From Paracoccus shanxieyensis (lineage in GTDB: Bacteria > Pseudomonadota > Alphaproteobacteria > Rhodobacterales > Rhodobacteraceae): a DNA stretch of 64,000 nucleotides. Shown one piece after another: positions 45,765-54,039 of this stretch. Under the pieces are notes generated by a model. That model was not told where the DNA came from. It was given only the letters and a program-made list of their open reading frames with translations, and did no database searches. Both the position numbers and the translations under genes were made by a program. How positions within the stretch are numbered: position 1 is the first letter of the stretch; each line of letters opens with the position of its first letter. The stretch spans positions 87,748-151,747 of the forward strand of contig NZ_WMII01000011.1 of assembly GCF_009711265.1 (NCBI RefSeq), given 5' to 3'.

Positions 45765-47510
45765 ATGCCGACCTATTACCTTTCCGCGAACCGGGACAGC
45801 CAGCAGATCGACCCGTTCCTGTTGCAACTGCGCAGCGGCAACATTCTGGGCCTGTGGTCTGACCTGCATCCCGATCCGGGCTTTGATGGCACCTATGGTG
45901 TCTATGGCCGGGCTTGGAGCGGCGATCTGTCGGGCACCACGCTGACCGACAGCCGCATCAACACCATCACCTCCGGAATACAAAGCGACCCGCGCGCGAC
46001 GGCCTTTGCGAATGGCGGTTGGGCGGTGACGTTTGAAAGCAACGGCCCCTCGTCGATCAATGGTCAGGACGACGCGTATTACGACACCTATATCCGCTTT
46101 TATAACGCCGATGGCACGCCGATGGGACCGGCACGCCAGATCACCCCGAACACCACCGAAGATCATTATCTGGCCGATATGGTCACGCTGTCGAACGGTC
46201 AGTCGCTGACCCTTGTGGCGCGCTATGAATTCGGCGGCATCTACGACATCCTTGCCTATCGCCACACCGCCACCGGCCAGCAGGTCGGCGCGCCCGTGCG
46301 GCTGGTCGATAATGCCGAGGTCTATGTCAACAGCATCACCGGGGCGGGCTATATCGACCCTTCGGTGGCAGCCGCGGGCAATGGCACCTATGCGATTGCC
46401 TGGCATCAGGAATCGCGGCTGGCCGACAATCAGGTGGGCTATTCGGTCTTTACCCAGCTTTTCCGCAATGACGGCACGGCCATCGGGCCGCAGCGGGTGG
46501 TGGCGCCCGTCACGGCGCATCCGCAGGAATCCTTCGGGCTGGACCAGACGAACGGCCAGATCGAGGCGCGCTCGGTCGGGGGCTTTGCGCTGGGATGGAA
46601 CCGCGACCAGCCCGACAGTCTGGACGGCGACGTGTATTTCCGGCTGCTGGACCGTTTCGCGGCAGGGCAGACGCAGGCGGTCATGGTGAACACGGACCGC
46701 AGGGCGGGGGATCAGGTCTTGCAGGATGTGGTCGATCTGGGCGGCGGGCGCACGCTGGTCACCTATTTCAACCAGATCCCCGATGCCATCGACGATATCT
46801 TTGACGGCGGGCAATTGCTGGGCCGGGTGTTCAACGGCGCCGGGCAGGCCATCACCGCATCTTTCATGATCAGCGAAGGCGCGCCCTATGAAGACATGAC
46901 GGGCGGCAACACGATCATCAATATCTATGGGCAGGTGGTCTCCAGCTTCTCGACCCAGCTGAACTATGCCGATGATGACGATGTCCTGGTGGTGCTGCGC
47001 GATCTGGTGCTGCCGGTGCAGCGGCTGGGCGCGGGCAACACCGCCGTCATGGGCAGTTTCGTGGCCGACCGCATCGAGGGGCAGGCGGGACAGGACACGA
47101 TCCGGGGCGATCGCGGCAATGACCGGCTGAACGGCGGCGACGGCCATGACCTGCTGTATGGCGGCACGGGGCGCGACACGCTGGAAGGCGGGACCGGCAA
47201 TGACCGGCTGTTCGGTGAAATCGGCAATGACATCCTGATGGGCAATGCGGGCGCGGATACGCTGGCCGGAGGTCTGGGCGCGGATGTGTTCATCTTCAGC
47301 CGGGTCACCGGCGCGGATCTGGTCACCGATTTCCAGAACGGCGTTGACCGGCTGCAACTGGTCGATTTCAACGGGGCGCAGGTCGGCGGGCTGATCGCGG
47401 GCGCGCGCATGATCGATGGCGACGCGGTGCTGACGCTTGGCCCCAATGCCGTGATCCGTCTGATCGACGTGACGCGCGCGCAGCTCGACATGTCGGATTT
47501 CATTTTCTAG
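45765..47510 (+). CDS. RTX-type calcium-binding protein
   Basis: The 581-residue protein from the ATG at 45765 (MPTYYLSANRDSQQIDPFLL) has no cleavable signal peptide, as expected for a type I secreted protein. Residues about 1-440 consist of repeated beta-rich segments (FANGGWAVTFES, GNGTYAIAWHQE, VGGFALGWNRD, GGRTLVTYFNQ), possibly a beta-propeller. The C-terminal part has RTX nonapeptide repeats (NGGDGHDLLYGGTGRDTLEG, then GTGNDRLFG), ending in GADVFIFS and a hydrophobic tail. No type I secretion genes are adjacent. The function could be adhesion or surface-layer-like and is not determined. Confidence 0.85.
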   Translation: MPTYYLSANRDSQQIDPFLLQLRSGNILGLWSDLHPDPGFDGTYGVYGRAWSGDLSGTTLTDSRINTITSGIQSDPRATAFANGGWAVTFESNGPSSINGQDDAYYDTYIRFYNADGTPMGPARQITPNTTEDHYLADMVTLSNGQSLTLVARYEFGGIYDILAYRHTATGQQVGAPVRLVDNAEVYVNSITGAGYIDPSVAAAGNGTYAIAWHQESRLADNQVGYSVFTQLFRNDGTAIGPQRVVAPVTAHPQESFGLDQTNGQIEARSVGGFALGWNRDQPDSLDGDVYFRLLDRFAAGQTQAVMVNTDRRAGDQVLQDVVDLGGGRTLVTYFNQIPDAIDDIFDGGQLLGRVFNGAGQAITASFMISEGAPYEDMTGGNTIINIYGQVVSSFSTQLNYADDDDVLVVLRDLVLPVQRLGAGNTAVMGSFVADRIEGQAGQDTIRGDRGNDRLNGGDGHDLLYGGTGRDTLEGGTGNDRLFGEIGNDILMGNAGADTLAGGLGADVFIFSRVTGADLVTDFQNGVDRLQLVDFNGAQVGGLIAGARMIDGDAVLTLGPNAVIRLIDVTRAQLDMSDFIF

Positions 47511-47516
47511 CGCCGC

Positions 47517-48518
47517 TTAGGCGCGTGACATGCGGAAATGGTGCGGTGTGGCCCCGTAACGCTTCTTGAAGGCCTTCAGGAAGGTGTCGGTCGAATTGAA
47601 GCCGCAGGCAATCGTCACCTCCAGCGTGGTCATCGCCGATTCCGCCAGCAGCGCGCGGGCCTGACTTAGCCGCAGATCGGCGATATAGGCCTTGGGCGAG
47701 CGGTCCAGATATTGCTTGAACAGCCGTTCGAGCTGGCGGCGCGAGACATTGGCGCGGTCGGCGCAGTCGTCCAGATCGACGGGATTGGGCAGATGCGTGT
47801 CGATATAGGCCAGAGCGCGCGCGACGACGGCATTGCCGGTGGCGCCGGCATCGGGATTGCCGCGCGCGCCTGCCGCGTTCTGGCGGTCGTCGATCAGGCA
47901 CATGCGGCGGACGGTCGGGATCAGATCCTTGCCATATTCGTCCTCGATGATCTTCAGCGCCAGCTCGATGGCCGCGACCCCGCCCGCGCAGGTCAGGATA
48001 CGGCTGTCCAGACAGACGCGTTCGGCCACGGGCGTCAGATGCGGATATTTCTCGGCGAAGGACACATCATGTTCCCAATGCATCGCGAATTTGCGCCCGT
48101 TCAGGATGCCCGCCTTGGCCAGCACATAGGCCCCGGTGCACAGGCTGCCGACGGTGCGGCCCAGCCGCCATTGCTTGCGCACCCAGTTCGCGATCTGGTC
48201 ATTGGGATTGCTGGTCGGCTGCGTGCCGCCGACGATAAAGACATAGCCATTCGCCACCGTCTCGGGCAGCGGGCCATCGGGTGTCATGCGCAGCCCGCCC
48301 GAACATTCGACCGGCTGGCCGTCGCCCGTATAGATGTGCCACGAAAACAGCGGTCGCCCCGAAAGCTGGTTGGCGATGCGCAGGGGCTCGAACGCCGAGG
48401 TGAAGGCCAGCATGGTGAAATTCGGCGCCAGCACGAAGCTGACCTGAACCGGATCGCGCTGCGCGGCGGCCAGCGGGCGAAAGGCGATGCCTTTGGATAC
48501 ATATCTTTCGGCAGCCAT
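47517..48518 (-). CDS. GlxA family AraC-type transcriptional regulator
   Basis: The 333-residue regulator has an N-terminal DJ-1/PfpI-like (GATase-type) domain with VGSLCTGAYVLAKAGILNGR (about 122-141), and a C-terminal AraC HTH domain (NVSRRQLERLFKQYLDRSPK, about 259-278; IACGFNSTDTFLKAFKKRYG, about 305-324). Such GlxA/CdhR regulators respond to amino-compounds such as carnitine, glycine betaine or arginine, but the ligand is unknown here. Its stop is 6 bases from that of the RTX gene (convergent), and it is divergent from the response regulator. Confidence 0.93.
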   Translation of the reverse strand: MAAERYVSKGIAFRPLAAAQRDPVQVSFVLAPNFTMLAFTSAFEPLRIANQLSGRPLFSWHIYTGDGQPVECSGGLRMTPDGPLPETVANGYVFIVGGTQPTSNPNDQIANWVRKQWRLGRTVGSLCTGAYVLAKAGILNGRKFAMHWEHDVSFAEKYPHLTPVAERVCLDSRILTCAGGVAAIELALKIIEDEYGKDLIPTVRRMCLIDDRQNAAGARGNPDAGATGNAVVARALAYIDTHLPNPVDLDDCADRANVSRRQLERLFKQYLDRSPKAYIADLRLSQARALLAESAMTTLEVTIACGFNSTDTFLKAFKKRYGATPHHFRMSRA

Positions 48519-48630
48519 GGTCGAAACCCCGTCACGTCCCAGTTCAGCCCGCCTTTTAGCCGATCGTTCGGTGCTGGCCTAGCGGCGGCTTGCACGCCAT
48601 GATGCGGCCCCATGCCACAGGGATGCACGC

Positions 48631-49287
48631 GTGCGGATATTGCTGATCGAGGACGACGAGGATCTGGGGGCCGCCGTGCAGGACCGCACCGGCGCGGACG
48701 GCCATGTCGCCGACTGGATGACCCGGCTTGAGGATGCGCGGATCTGTCTGCAGACGGTGGCCTATGACCTCGTGCTGCTGGACATGATGCTTCCCGATGG
48801 CAAGGGCATCGACTTTCTGCGGCAGCTGCGCCGGTCGGGATCGGGCGTGCCGGTCATCATCCTGACCGCGATGGACCGCATCTCGGAACGGATTGCGGGT
48901 CTTGATGCGGGGGCGGATGATTATCTGGTCAAGCCCTTCGATCTGTCCGAACTGGCGGCCCGGATCGGCGCGGTCGGGCGGCGCTATCAGGGCAATCCGA
49001 ACCCCACGCTGGCGCTGGGCGATCTGGTCGTCGATCTGCCGCGCCGCCAGTTGCGCGGGCCGCGGGGCGAACTGACGCTGAGCGCCAAGGAATGGGTGGT
49101 GCTGGAAACGCTGCTGGCCGGGCGCGGGCGTCTGATCAGCCGCGCCATGATCGAGGACCGGCTTTATTCCTTTGACGGCGCCGCAGAAAGCAACACGGTC
49201 GAGGTCTATGTCAGCCGGTTGCGCCGCAAGCTGGGGCGCGATCTGATCCAGACCCAGCGCGGCCTTGGTTATCGCGTCGTGCTGTGA
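48631..49287 (+). CDS. OmpR-family response regulator
   Basis: The 218-residue protein starts with GTG (MRILLIEDDEDLG, acidic pair about 8-9). It has the receiver domain phospho-acceptor Asp51 (LLLDMMLPDGKG), the Lys in DYLVKPFDLSEL (about 101) and a winged-helix DNA-binding domain (about 125-218) ending SNTVEVYVSRLRRKLGRDLI. Close to QseB/PmrA-like regulators. It is the partner of the histidine kinase that follows, separated by about 130 bases. Confidence 0.94.
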   Translation: MRILLIEDDEDLGAAVQDRTGADGHVADWMTRLEDARICLQTVAYDLVLLDMMLPDGKGIDFLRQLRRSGSGVPVIILTAMDRISERIAGLDAGADDYLVKPFDLSELAARIGAVGRRYQGNPNPTLALGDLVVDLPRRQLRGPRGELTLSAKEWVVLETLLAGRGRLISRAMIEDRLYSFDGAAESNTVEVYVSRLRRKLGRDLIQTQRGLGYRVVL

Positions 49288-49320
49288 CAATTGGCCCGGC
49301 GCACCGTTGCTTTCGTCGCA

Positions 49321-49366
49321 GCGTTGACCGGGGCGTTGACCGGGGCACTGCCGCATGGCTGATAAT
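49321..49366 (+). promoter_or_regulatory. Tandem 12-base direct repeat and possible promoter for the kinase gene
   Basis: GCGTTGACCGGG occurs twice end to end (49321-49332 and 49333-49344). The second copy carries a TTGACC -35-like box (49336-49341), with GATAAT (49361-49366) 19 bases further on. Tandem direct repeats near one DNA turn apart are how OmpR-family regulators bind, so this could be an autoregulatory site. Spacing is slightly long for a standard promoter. Confidence 0.35.
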
Positions 49367-49416
49367 GGGCACGGGCTGCGCCATGATGCGGCCGGACCAT
49401 TCGCAGGAGAACCAGA

Positions 49417-50688
49417 ATGCGCCGCTCAAGCCTGCTTCGTGATCTGGTCGCGGGCTTCGGGGCGGGCATCGTGCTGGTCTGGCTGGCGGCCCTGCTGATC
49501 GGCTGGATCGCCCTGCGCGAGGAGTTGGACGAGATCTATGACGCCACGCTGTCGCGCGTGGCCGACCATGTGCTGACCAGCACCGGCCAGCCCGGCCCCG
49601 CCGATGCGCGTGGGGCGCTTTGGGTCGAACTGACCGGGCCAGAGGGCGAGGTGCGGTTCCGCTCGGGCGGTCCGGACGGCGCGCTGCTGCCGCCCACCCT
49701 GCAAAGCGGTTTCAGCGAAAGCGGCGCATTCCGCGTGCTGACCCTGCAAAACCCCGATGGCAGCGTGCTGCGCGTCGCCGATCCCCTGTCCGAGCGGCGC
49801 GAGGCCGCGCGCGAGACGCTGGTGTCGATGCTGCTGCCCTCGGTCCTGCTGCTGCCGCTGGCCTTTGTGCTGATGCGCGGTTTCGTGCGGCGCAGGCTGG
49901 CGCCCATCCGCGCGCTGTCCTTGGATGTCGGCGGGCGCGGTGCCAGCGATCTGCACCCCTTGGCTGCACGCGACATGCCCGATGAGCTTGCGCCCCTGCG
50001 CGCCGCGATCGACATCCTGATGGCCCGGCTGGCCGAGGCATTTGAGGCCGAGCGCAGCTTTTCCGCCAATGCCGCGCATGAATTGCGCACGCCCATCGCC
50101 GCAGCCTATGCCCAGACGCAATTGCTGATCGACGAAGCCGAAAGCCCGGGGGTCCGCAGCCGTGCCCAGACGATCGCGCGCGCCATGCAGCGCCTGACGC
50201 GGCTGTCGGCGCGGCTCTTGGATCTGGCACGGGCCGAGGCGTTGCAGCCCGACGATCCCGGCCCGCAGGATCTGGCCGCCGTGCTGCGGCTGGTGGCCAC
50301 GGATTGCCAGCCGGGCCATGTTTACGACATTCCCGACCGTCCCGTGCTGGTGCGCATGGATGTCGATGTCTTTGCGCCCATGGCCCGCAACCTGATCGAA
50401 AACGCCGAGCTGCACGGTCGCGCGCCGATCCGGGTGCGCCTGACCGAGCAGGTGTTCGAGGTGGGCAATCGCGGCCCCGTCGTCCCCCCGGACCGGCTGG
50501 CGCATCTGACGCGCCGCTTTGAGCGTGCGGGCAGCCGCGAGGTCGGTTCGGGTCTGGGGCTGGCCATCGTCGAGACGCTGGCCAAACATGCCGGGGCCCG
50601 GCTGGAACTGCTGTCACCGCAGCCGGGCCATGCCGACGGCTTTCTGGCCCGCGTGCATTTCGCGCAGGCCCCGCGTCAGGACGCATAG
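49417..50688 (+). CDS. Sensor histidine kinase
   Basis: The 423-residue inner-membrane kinase starts with a membrane helix (about 8-33), then a periplasmic sensor of about 90 residues, and a second helix near LLPSVLLLPLAFVLMRGF (about 139-156). The HisKA box is FSANAAHELRTPIAAAYAQ (about 213-231, with the phospho-accepting His in HELRTP). Next come the N box NLIENAELHG (about 325) and GSGLGLAIVETLAKHA (about 376-391). The sensor signal is unknown. It probably pairs with the response regulator upstream. Confidence 0.94.
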   Translation: MRRSSLLRDLVAGFGAGIVLVWLAALLIGWIALREELDEIYDATLSRVADHVLTSTGQPGPADARGALWVELTGPEGEVRFRSGGPDGALLPPTLQSGFSESGAFRVLTLQNPDGSVLRVADPLSERREAARETLVSMLLPSVLLLPLAFVLMRGFVRRRLAPIRALSLDVGGRGASDLHPLAARDMPDELAPLRAAIDILMARLAEAFEAERSFSANAAHELRTPIAAAYAQTQLLIDEAESPGVRSRAQTIARAMQRLTRLSARLLDLARAEALQPDDPGPQDLAAVLRLVATDCQPGHVYDIPDRPVLVRMDVDVFAPMARNLIENAELHGRAPIRVRLTEQVFEVGNRGPVVPPDRLAHLTRRFERAGSREVGSGLGLAIVETLAKHAGARLELLSPQPGHADGFLARVHFAQAPRQDA

Positions 50689-51230
50689 CCGAACAGGCCC
50701 TCCAGCGCCTCCCAGCTTTGGTCCATGGGCCAGGCGAAGGTATAGGGGATCGAGACATGGCCATAGCGGATCGAGATCTGCGCCTCGGCCCGCGCCTCGT
50801 CATGGCCGCGCAGCGCGACATACAAGGCCGAGGCCAGACCCGTGCGGTCCGCGCCCGATTTGCAATGGATCAGCACGGGCTTTGGCGCATCGCGCAGCAG
50901 CGCCATCAGCGTTTCGGCATCGGCCTGCGACAGTTGCCGGCCCGCGGACATGGAAAAGTCGAAATGCCGCAGCCCCAGCTTTTGCGATGTCGCGATTTCC
51001 GCATCATACCACGGCGTTCCCGGGTGGCTGCCACGCAGGTTGATGACGCTGCGGATGCCCTTGTCTTGCGACCAGCGGGCAAGATCCGCCGCCGAAGGCT
51101 GGGCCGAGCGATAGGCCTCGCCGTCCAGAACGGCATGGAAATTCCCGCCGATCTGCAAGCCCAGCACATGGATGCACAGCAGCAGCAGCGCCAGCCCGGC
51201 TGCGACAAGACCACGACGCAATATCTTCAT
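50676..51230 (-). CDS. Exported dual-specificity/tyrosine phosphatase-like protein
   Basis: The 184-residue protein from the ATG at 51230 has an N-terminal membrane anchor or signal (ILRRGLVAAGLALLLLCIHV, about 3-22). Its catalytic loop is PVLIHCKSGADRTGLAS (about 119-135), containing the CX5R motif of cysteine phosphatases with Cys in HCKSGADRTG, preceded by IRSVINLRGSHPGTPWY (about 60-76). This resembles the DSP-like family found in proteobacteria (PF13350/PF22785-like). Substrate unknown. Its stop overlaps the kinase gene by 13 bases. Confidence 0.85.
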   Translation of the reverse strand: MKILRRGLVAAGLALLLLCIHVLGLQIGGNFHAVLDGEAYRSAQPSAADLARWSQDKGIRSVINLRGSHPGTPWYDAEIATSQKLGLRHFDFSMSAGRQLSQADAETLMALLRDAPKPVLIHCKSGADRTGLASALYVALRGHDEARAEAQISIRYGHVSIPYTFAWPMDQSWEALEGLFGYAS

Positions 51231-51336
51231 GGCAATCTGCCCCCGTATCGTTTCGGGCCAGATGCGGCATGAAGCTGAAGCCAAGCTGAACGGCGGCCGG
51301 ATCGCGGGGCGGTGGTAAAGTTAACCGTTTGTTCGC

Positions 51337-51448
51337 TTGGGGCTGGTGCTGTCGCGGAAATATCATATTATTGCAAAAAGCACCGGGATTGGCGGTGCGA
51401 CTTGCTGATTTTGAAGCGGGCCATCCCGTCGGGGCGGCCAGGTTTTTT
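51337..51448 (+). ncRNA. Possible short leader RNA or sRNA with its own promoter and terminator
   Basis: TTGGGG (51337-51342) and TATCAT (51361-51366) are 18 bases apart. About 50 bases later a hairpin (51419-51439: GGCC..CCC-GTC-GGG..GGCC) is followed by AGG and six T. This predicts a short RNA starting around 51373 and ending near 51448, or an attenuated leader to the small gene at 51499. I see no aptamer family I recognise. Purely from base patterns. Confidence 0.3.
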
Positions 51449-51498
51449 CAGGTGCGGGGCAGTCTGTCCGGTTTCCGGCCGCTAAGGGAAACAAGACC

Positions 51499-51747
51499 AT
51501 GAGGATTTCGATCACATTCGATCAGACCAGCGATCTTAGCCCGGCCATGCGTCGCGGCATCGAGACCACGGTTCTGACACCTGCCGAGGCGGAAAGCGCC
51601 GAATGGCGCTCGAACCACCTGACCTATCGCACGGCACGGCCCGAGGATGAGGTGGTGTCGGATTGGGAAATCCACGGCTTTCCGCGCGACAGCTTTGCCG
51701 AAATCACCATCACACCCTGGGTCGAACGCCGCCGCAGACGCGGATAG
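51499..51747 (+). CDS. Small conserved-looking hypothetical protein
   Basis: The 82-residue protein MRISITFDQTSDLSPAMRRG... has a ribosome-site-like AAGGGAAA upstream. It is charged, with an acidic middle (ARPEDEVVSDWEIHGFP, about 46-62) and a basic C-terminus (WVERRRRRG), without cysteines or membrane segments. I do not recognise a family. Its start is followed by consistent GC3-rich codons, so it is probably a real gene. It converges with the RidA gene that ends at 51754. Confidence 0.6.
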   Translation: MRISITFDQTSDLSPAMRRGIETTVLTPAEAESAEWRSNHLTYRTARPEDEVVSDWEIHGFPRDSFAEITITPWVERRRRRG

Positions 51748-51753
51748 GGGCAG

Positions 51754-52134
51754 TCAGGGCAGGACAGCCTGATCCCCGGCCCTTGCGGCCCAGATGCGGA
51801 TCTCGACCAGCGCATCGCGGCGCGAGGCGGCAAGCTGCACCACCGACAGGCCCGGCGCGGGGCCAAGCCCGATCCAGTCATTCCACAGCGGCACGAAGTC
51901 CGGCCAGAACGCCATATCCGCCAGCCAGACATGCGCCATCATCAGCTGGCTGCGACCGCTGCCCATCTGCGCCAGCAGGTCGTCGAAGACAGCAAGGATC
52001 GCCCGCGTCTGACCGGCGAAATCTTCGGATTTGTCGGGGGCGGGCAGGCAGACCGAGACCATGCTGCCGGCAGCCGATCCCAGAAAGATCTTCGGCCCCC
52101 AACTGTCCATCCGCCCGGTTTTCTGGATGCTCAT
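51754..52134 (-). CDS. RidA family protein (second of pair)
   Basis: The 126-residue protein is of the RidA/YjgF fold, MSIQKTGRMDSWGPKIFLGS..., with the trimer-interface strand pattern and LMMAHVWLADMAFWPDFVPLW (about 64-84). It lacks a clear Arg in the usual R-x-x-V/A position before the C-terminus (the end is VEIRIWAARAGDQAVLP), though an Arg in IRIWAA may serve. RidA proteins hydrolyse reactive enamines/imines from PLP enzymes. It overlaps the upstream RidA gene by 4 bases. Confidence 0.8.
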   Translation of the reverse strand: MSIQKTGRMDSWGPKIFLGSAAGSMVSVCLPAPDKSEDFAGQTRAILAVFDDLLAQMGSGRSQLMMAHVWLADMAFWPDFVPLWNDWIGLGPAPGLSVVQLAASRRDALVEIRIWAARAGDQAVLP

Positions 52135-52502
52135 GCGGCGTCACCCGTGCGATAGGCGACGGCGACGATCTCCAGAAGCAGATCGGGGCGATACAATTCG
52201 CCCGAAACGCAGGTCCGGGCGGGCGGATTGTCGGCATCGACCCATGCGTTCCAGACGGCATTCAGCCCGGCAAAATAGCGCATGTCCTTCAGCCAGATCG
52301 TCACGGTGAACAGATCGGACTGCCGCAGTCCGGCATCGGTCATCAGCTCTTGCAGGCGGGCGATCGCGTCGCGGGCCTGTTCCTTGATGTCGCCGTCCAG
52401 ATTGCGCGGCTGGATGCCGGTGAAATGCGTCCAGTCCCCCGCGGTGCAGACAAGCGAGCGGCGGGCGCCGTCGATGGAATCGGGATGGCTGTGGGCAATC
52501 AT
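52131..52502 (-). CDS. RidA family protein (first of pair)
   Basis: The 123-residue protein is of the RidA/YjgF fold: AGDWTHFTGIQPRN (about 21-34), ARLQELMTDAGLRQSDLFTVTIWLKDMRYF-type helix and strand (about 48-77), then PPARTCVSGELYRPDLLLEI (about 93-112). The Arg in PARTC and Glu in LLLEIVAVAY are in the usual active-site positions. It is first in a two-gene unit divergent from the TetR gene and is probably part of the same amino-compound locus as the racemase-like and ABC genes. Confidence 0.87.
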   Translation of the reverse strand: MIAHSHPDSIDGARRSLVCTAGDWTHFTGIQPRNLDGDIKEQARDAIARLQELMTDAGLRQSDLFTVTIWLKDMRYFAGLNAVWNAWVDADNPPARTCVSGELYRPDLLLEIVAVAYRTGDAA

Positions 52503-52577
52503 CGAACCTGTCCTTTGCTGTCAGAAACCGCGCCGCCGCTGCGGTTCGGGGTTTCGGCGCGGGCGCGGCGCTATAAA

Positions 52578-52597
52578 GTAAGTGAACGATTACTTAC
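52578..52597. promoter_or_regulatory. Palindromic operator between ridA pair and TetR gene
   Basis: GTAAGT-N8-ACTTAC is a six-base inverted repeat with an eight-base spacer, placed between the divergent ridA and TetR genes, 30 bases before the TetR ATG. It has the size and position of a TetR-family operator, suggesting autoregulation and control of the ridA genes. Confidence 0.6.
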
Positions 52598-52626
52598 GCT
52601 CTGTAAAGCCGCATCAGGAAGGCGCA

Positions 52627-53268
52627 ATGGGGTCCGAACTGCCACAACCCGCCGCCGCCTTGCAGGTGCCCGATCGCCTGATCCGGGCCGCGACCCGCGA
52701 TTTTCTGCGCCACGGCTTTCAGGGGGCCAGCATTTCCCGGATCGTGCAGGATGCGGGCTGCAATGTGCGCATGATCTATCATTATTTCGGCAGCAAGCAG
52801 GGCCTGTATCGGGCCTGCCTGACACGGGCCTATGACCATCTGCGGCAGGCCGAGGCCGAGGCCGGTTTCTGGGATCTGCCGCCGCCGCAGGCCATGGCCG
52901 GGCTGGTGCGCTTTACCTTTGATTACATGCAGGCCCATCCCGAATTTCTGGGCCTTGTCCGCATCGAGAACATGGCGGACGGCACGCAGGTCGGCGACAT
53001 GGCGGTGGTGCATGACCGCGCCCGCCAGCTTTTCGCGGCAATCGACAGGGTGATGGCGCGCGGCCTGCGCGCGGGCGATTTTGGCGCGGAATGCGATCCG
53101 GGGCTGCTGTATCTGACGATCATCGGGCTTTGCACGGTGCATCTGACCAACCGACACACGATGGGGGCCGTGCTGGGCCGCGACCTGACCGACCCGGATT
53201 TTCTGCACGCCCGGCGCGAGGACATCGTCGGCATCGTTCTGACGCGGCTGCGGGCAGGGCAGGCGTGA
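52627..53268 (+). CDS. TetR family transcriptional regulator
   Basis: The 213-residue regulator from the ATG at 52627 (ribosome site AGGAAGG) has the helix-turn-helix FQGASISRIVQDAGCNVRMI followed by YHYFGSKQGLYRACL (about 31-65), then a helical ligand-binding domain (about 70-213). A longer frame begins at a GTG inside the putative operator and is therefore unlikely. It probably senses the substrate or a catabolite of the neighbouring RidA, racemase-like and transporter genes. Confidence 0.92.
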   Translation: MGSELPQPAAALQVPDRLIRAATRDFLRHGFQGASISRIVQDAGCNVRMIYHYFGSKQGLYRACLTRAYDHLRQAEAEAGFWDLPPPQAMAGLVRFTFDYMQAHPEFLGLVRIENMADGTQVGDMAVVHDRARQLFAAIDRVMARGLRAGDFGAECDPGLLYLTIIGLCTVHLTNRHTMGAVLGRDLTDPDFLHARREDIVGIVLTRLRAGQA

Positions 53269-53361
53269 CCCGCGCCGCCATCCCCACATGGCCGCAGAAC
53301 CCGCTTGCTGCGGCGGGGGGAATAAGAAACATCTGGCGGCGCGCGACATGAAGGCCCGGCG

Positions 53362-54021
53362 ATGATCCTGCTGCTTAATCCCAATATCTCGGCCAGCGTG
53401 ACCCGCGACATGGTGGCCATTGCGCAGGACTGCGCCCCGGGCCTGACGGTGCAGGGCATGACCGCGCCCTTTGGCGCGCCGATCATCAGCACGCCAAATG
53501 CCTTGCAGCAGGGCGCTGAAGCCGTCGCGGCGATGATCCGCGATCTGCCCTTGGGGACCCGCGCCGCGATCTCGGCGGCGTTCGGGGATCCGGGGCTGGA
53601 CGCCATGCGCGCGGCGCTGGACATCCCGGTCGCGGGCATCGGAGAGGCCAGCTTTCTGGAAGCGGCGCAGGATGACCGGCCATGGGCGATTGCCACCACC
53701 ACGCCGGCGCTTGAGGATGCCATCGCCGCGCGGGTGACGGCGACCGGCGTGGCCCGGAACTATCTGGGCTGTCGCATGACGCCGGGCGACCCCTTGGCGC
53801 TAAGCTTTCAGCCGCAGGCGTTGCAGGACGCGCTGGCGCAAGCCATCGAGCGGGCGGTGGCGGACGGGGCCGAAGCCGTGGTGATCGGCGGCGGGCCGCT
53901 GGCCATGGCCGCCCGCGCGCTGGCCCCGCAATTCGCCGTGCCGATCATCGAGCCGATCCCTGCGGCGATCCGGCTGATCCGGCAGCGTCTGGATCAGGCG
54001 GCTGCCGGTTCGGGGGCCTGA
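53362..54021 (+). CDS. Asp/Glu/hydantoin racemase-fold protein lacking both catalytic cysteines
   Basis: The 219-residue protein has the two-domain Asp/Glu racemase fold: ILLLNPNISASVTRDM (about 2-17, the NPN phosphate/carboxylate loop), AAFGDPGLDAMR (about 72-83) and VVIGGGPLAMAARAL (about 174-188). Hydantoin and related racemases have a Cys in each half (CFGDPG and GCAGM); here these positions are Ala73 and Gly177. Either this is a different activity (lyase, decarboxylase, isomerase) on the same fold or a binding protein. It converges with the ABC importer genes. Confidence 0.82.
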   Translation: MILLLNPNISASVTRDMVAIAQDCAPGLTVQGMTAPFGAPIISTPNALQQGAEAVAAMIRDLPLGTRAAISAAFGDPGLDAMRAALDIPVAGIGEASFLEAAQDDRPWAIATTTPALEDAIAARVTATGVARNYLGCRMTPGDPLALSFQPQALQDALAQAIERAVADGAEAVVIGGGPLAMAARALAPQFAVPIIEPIPAAIRLIRQRLDQAAAGSGA

Positions 54022-54039
54022 GCGGGGGCCTGACCGGGG

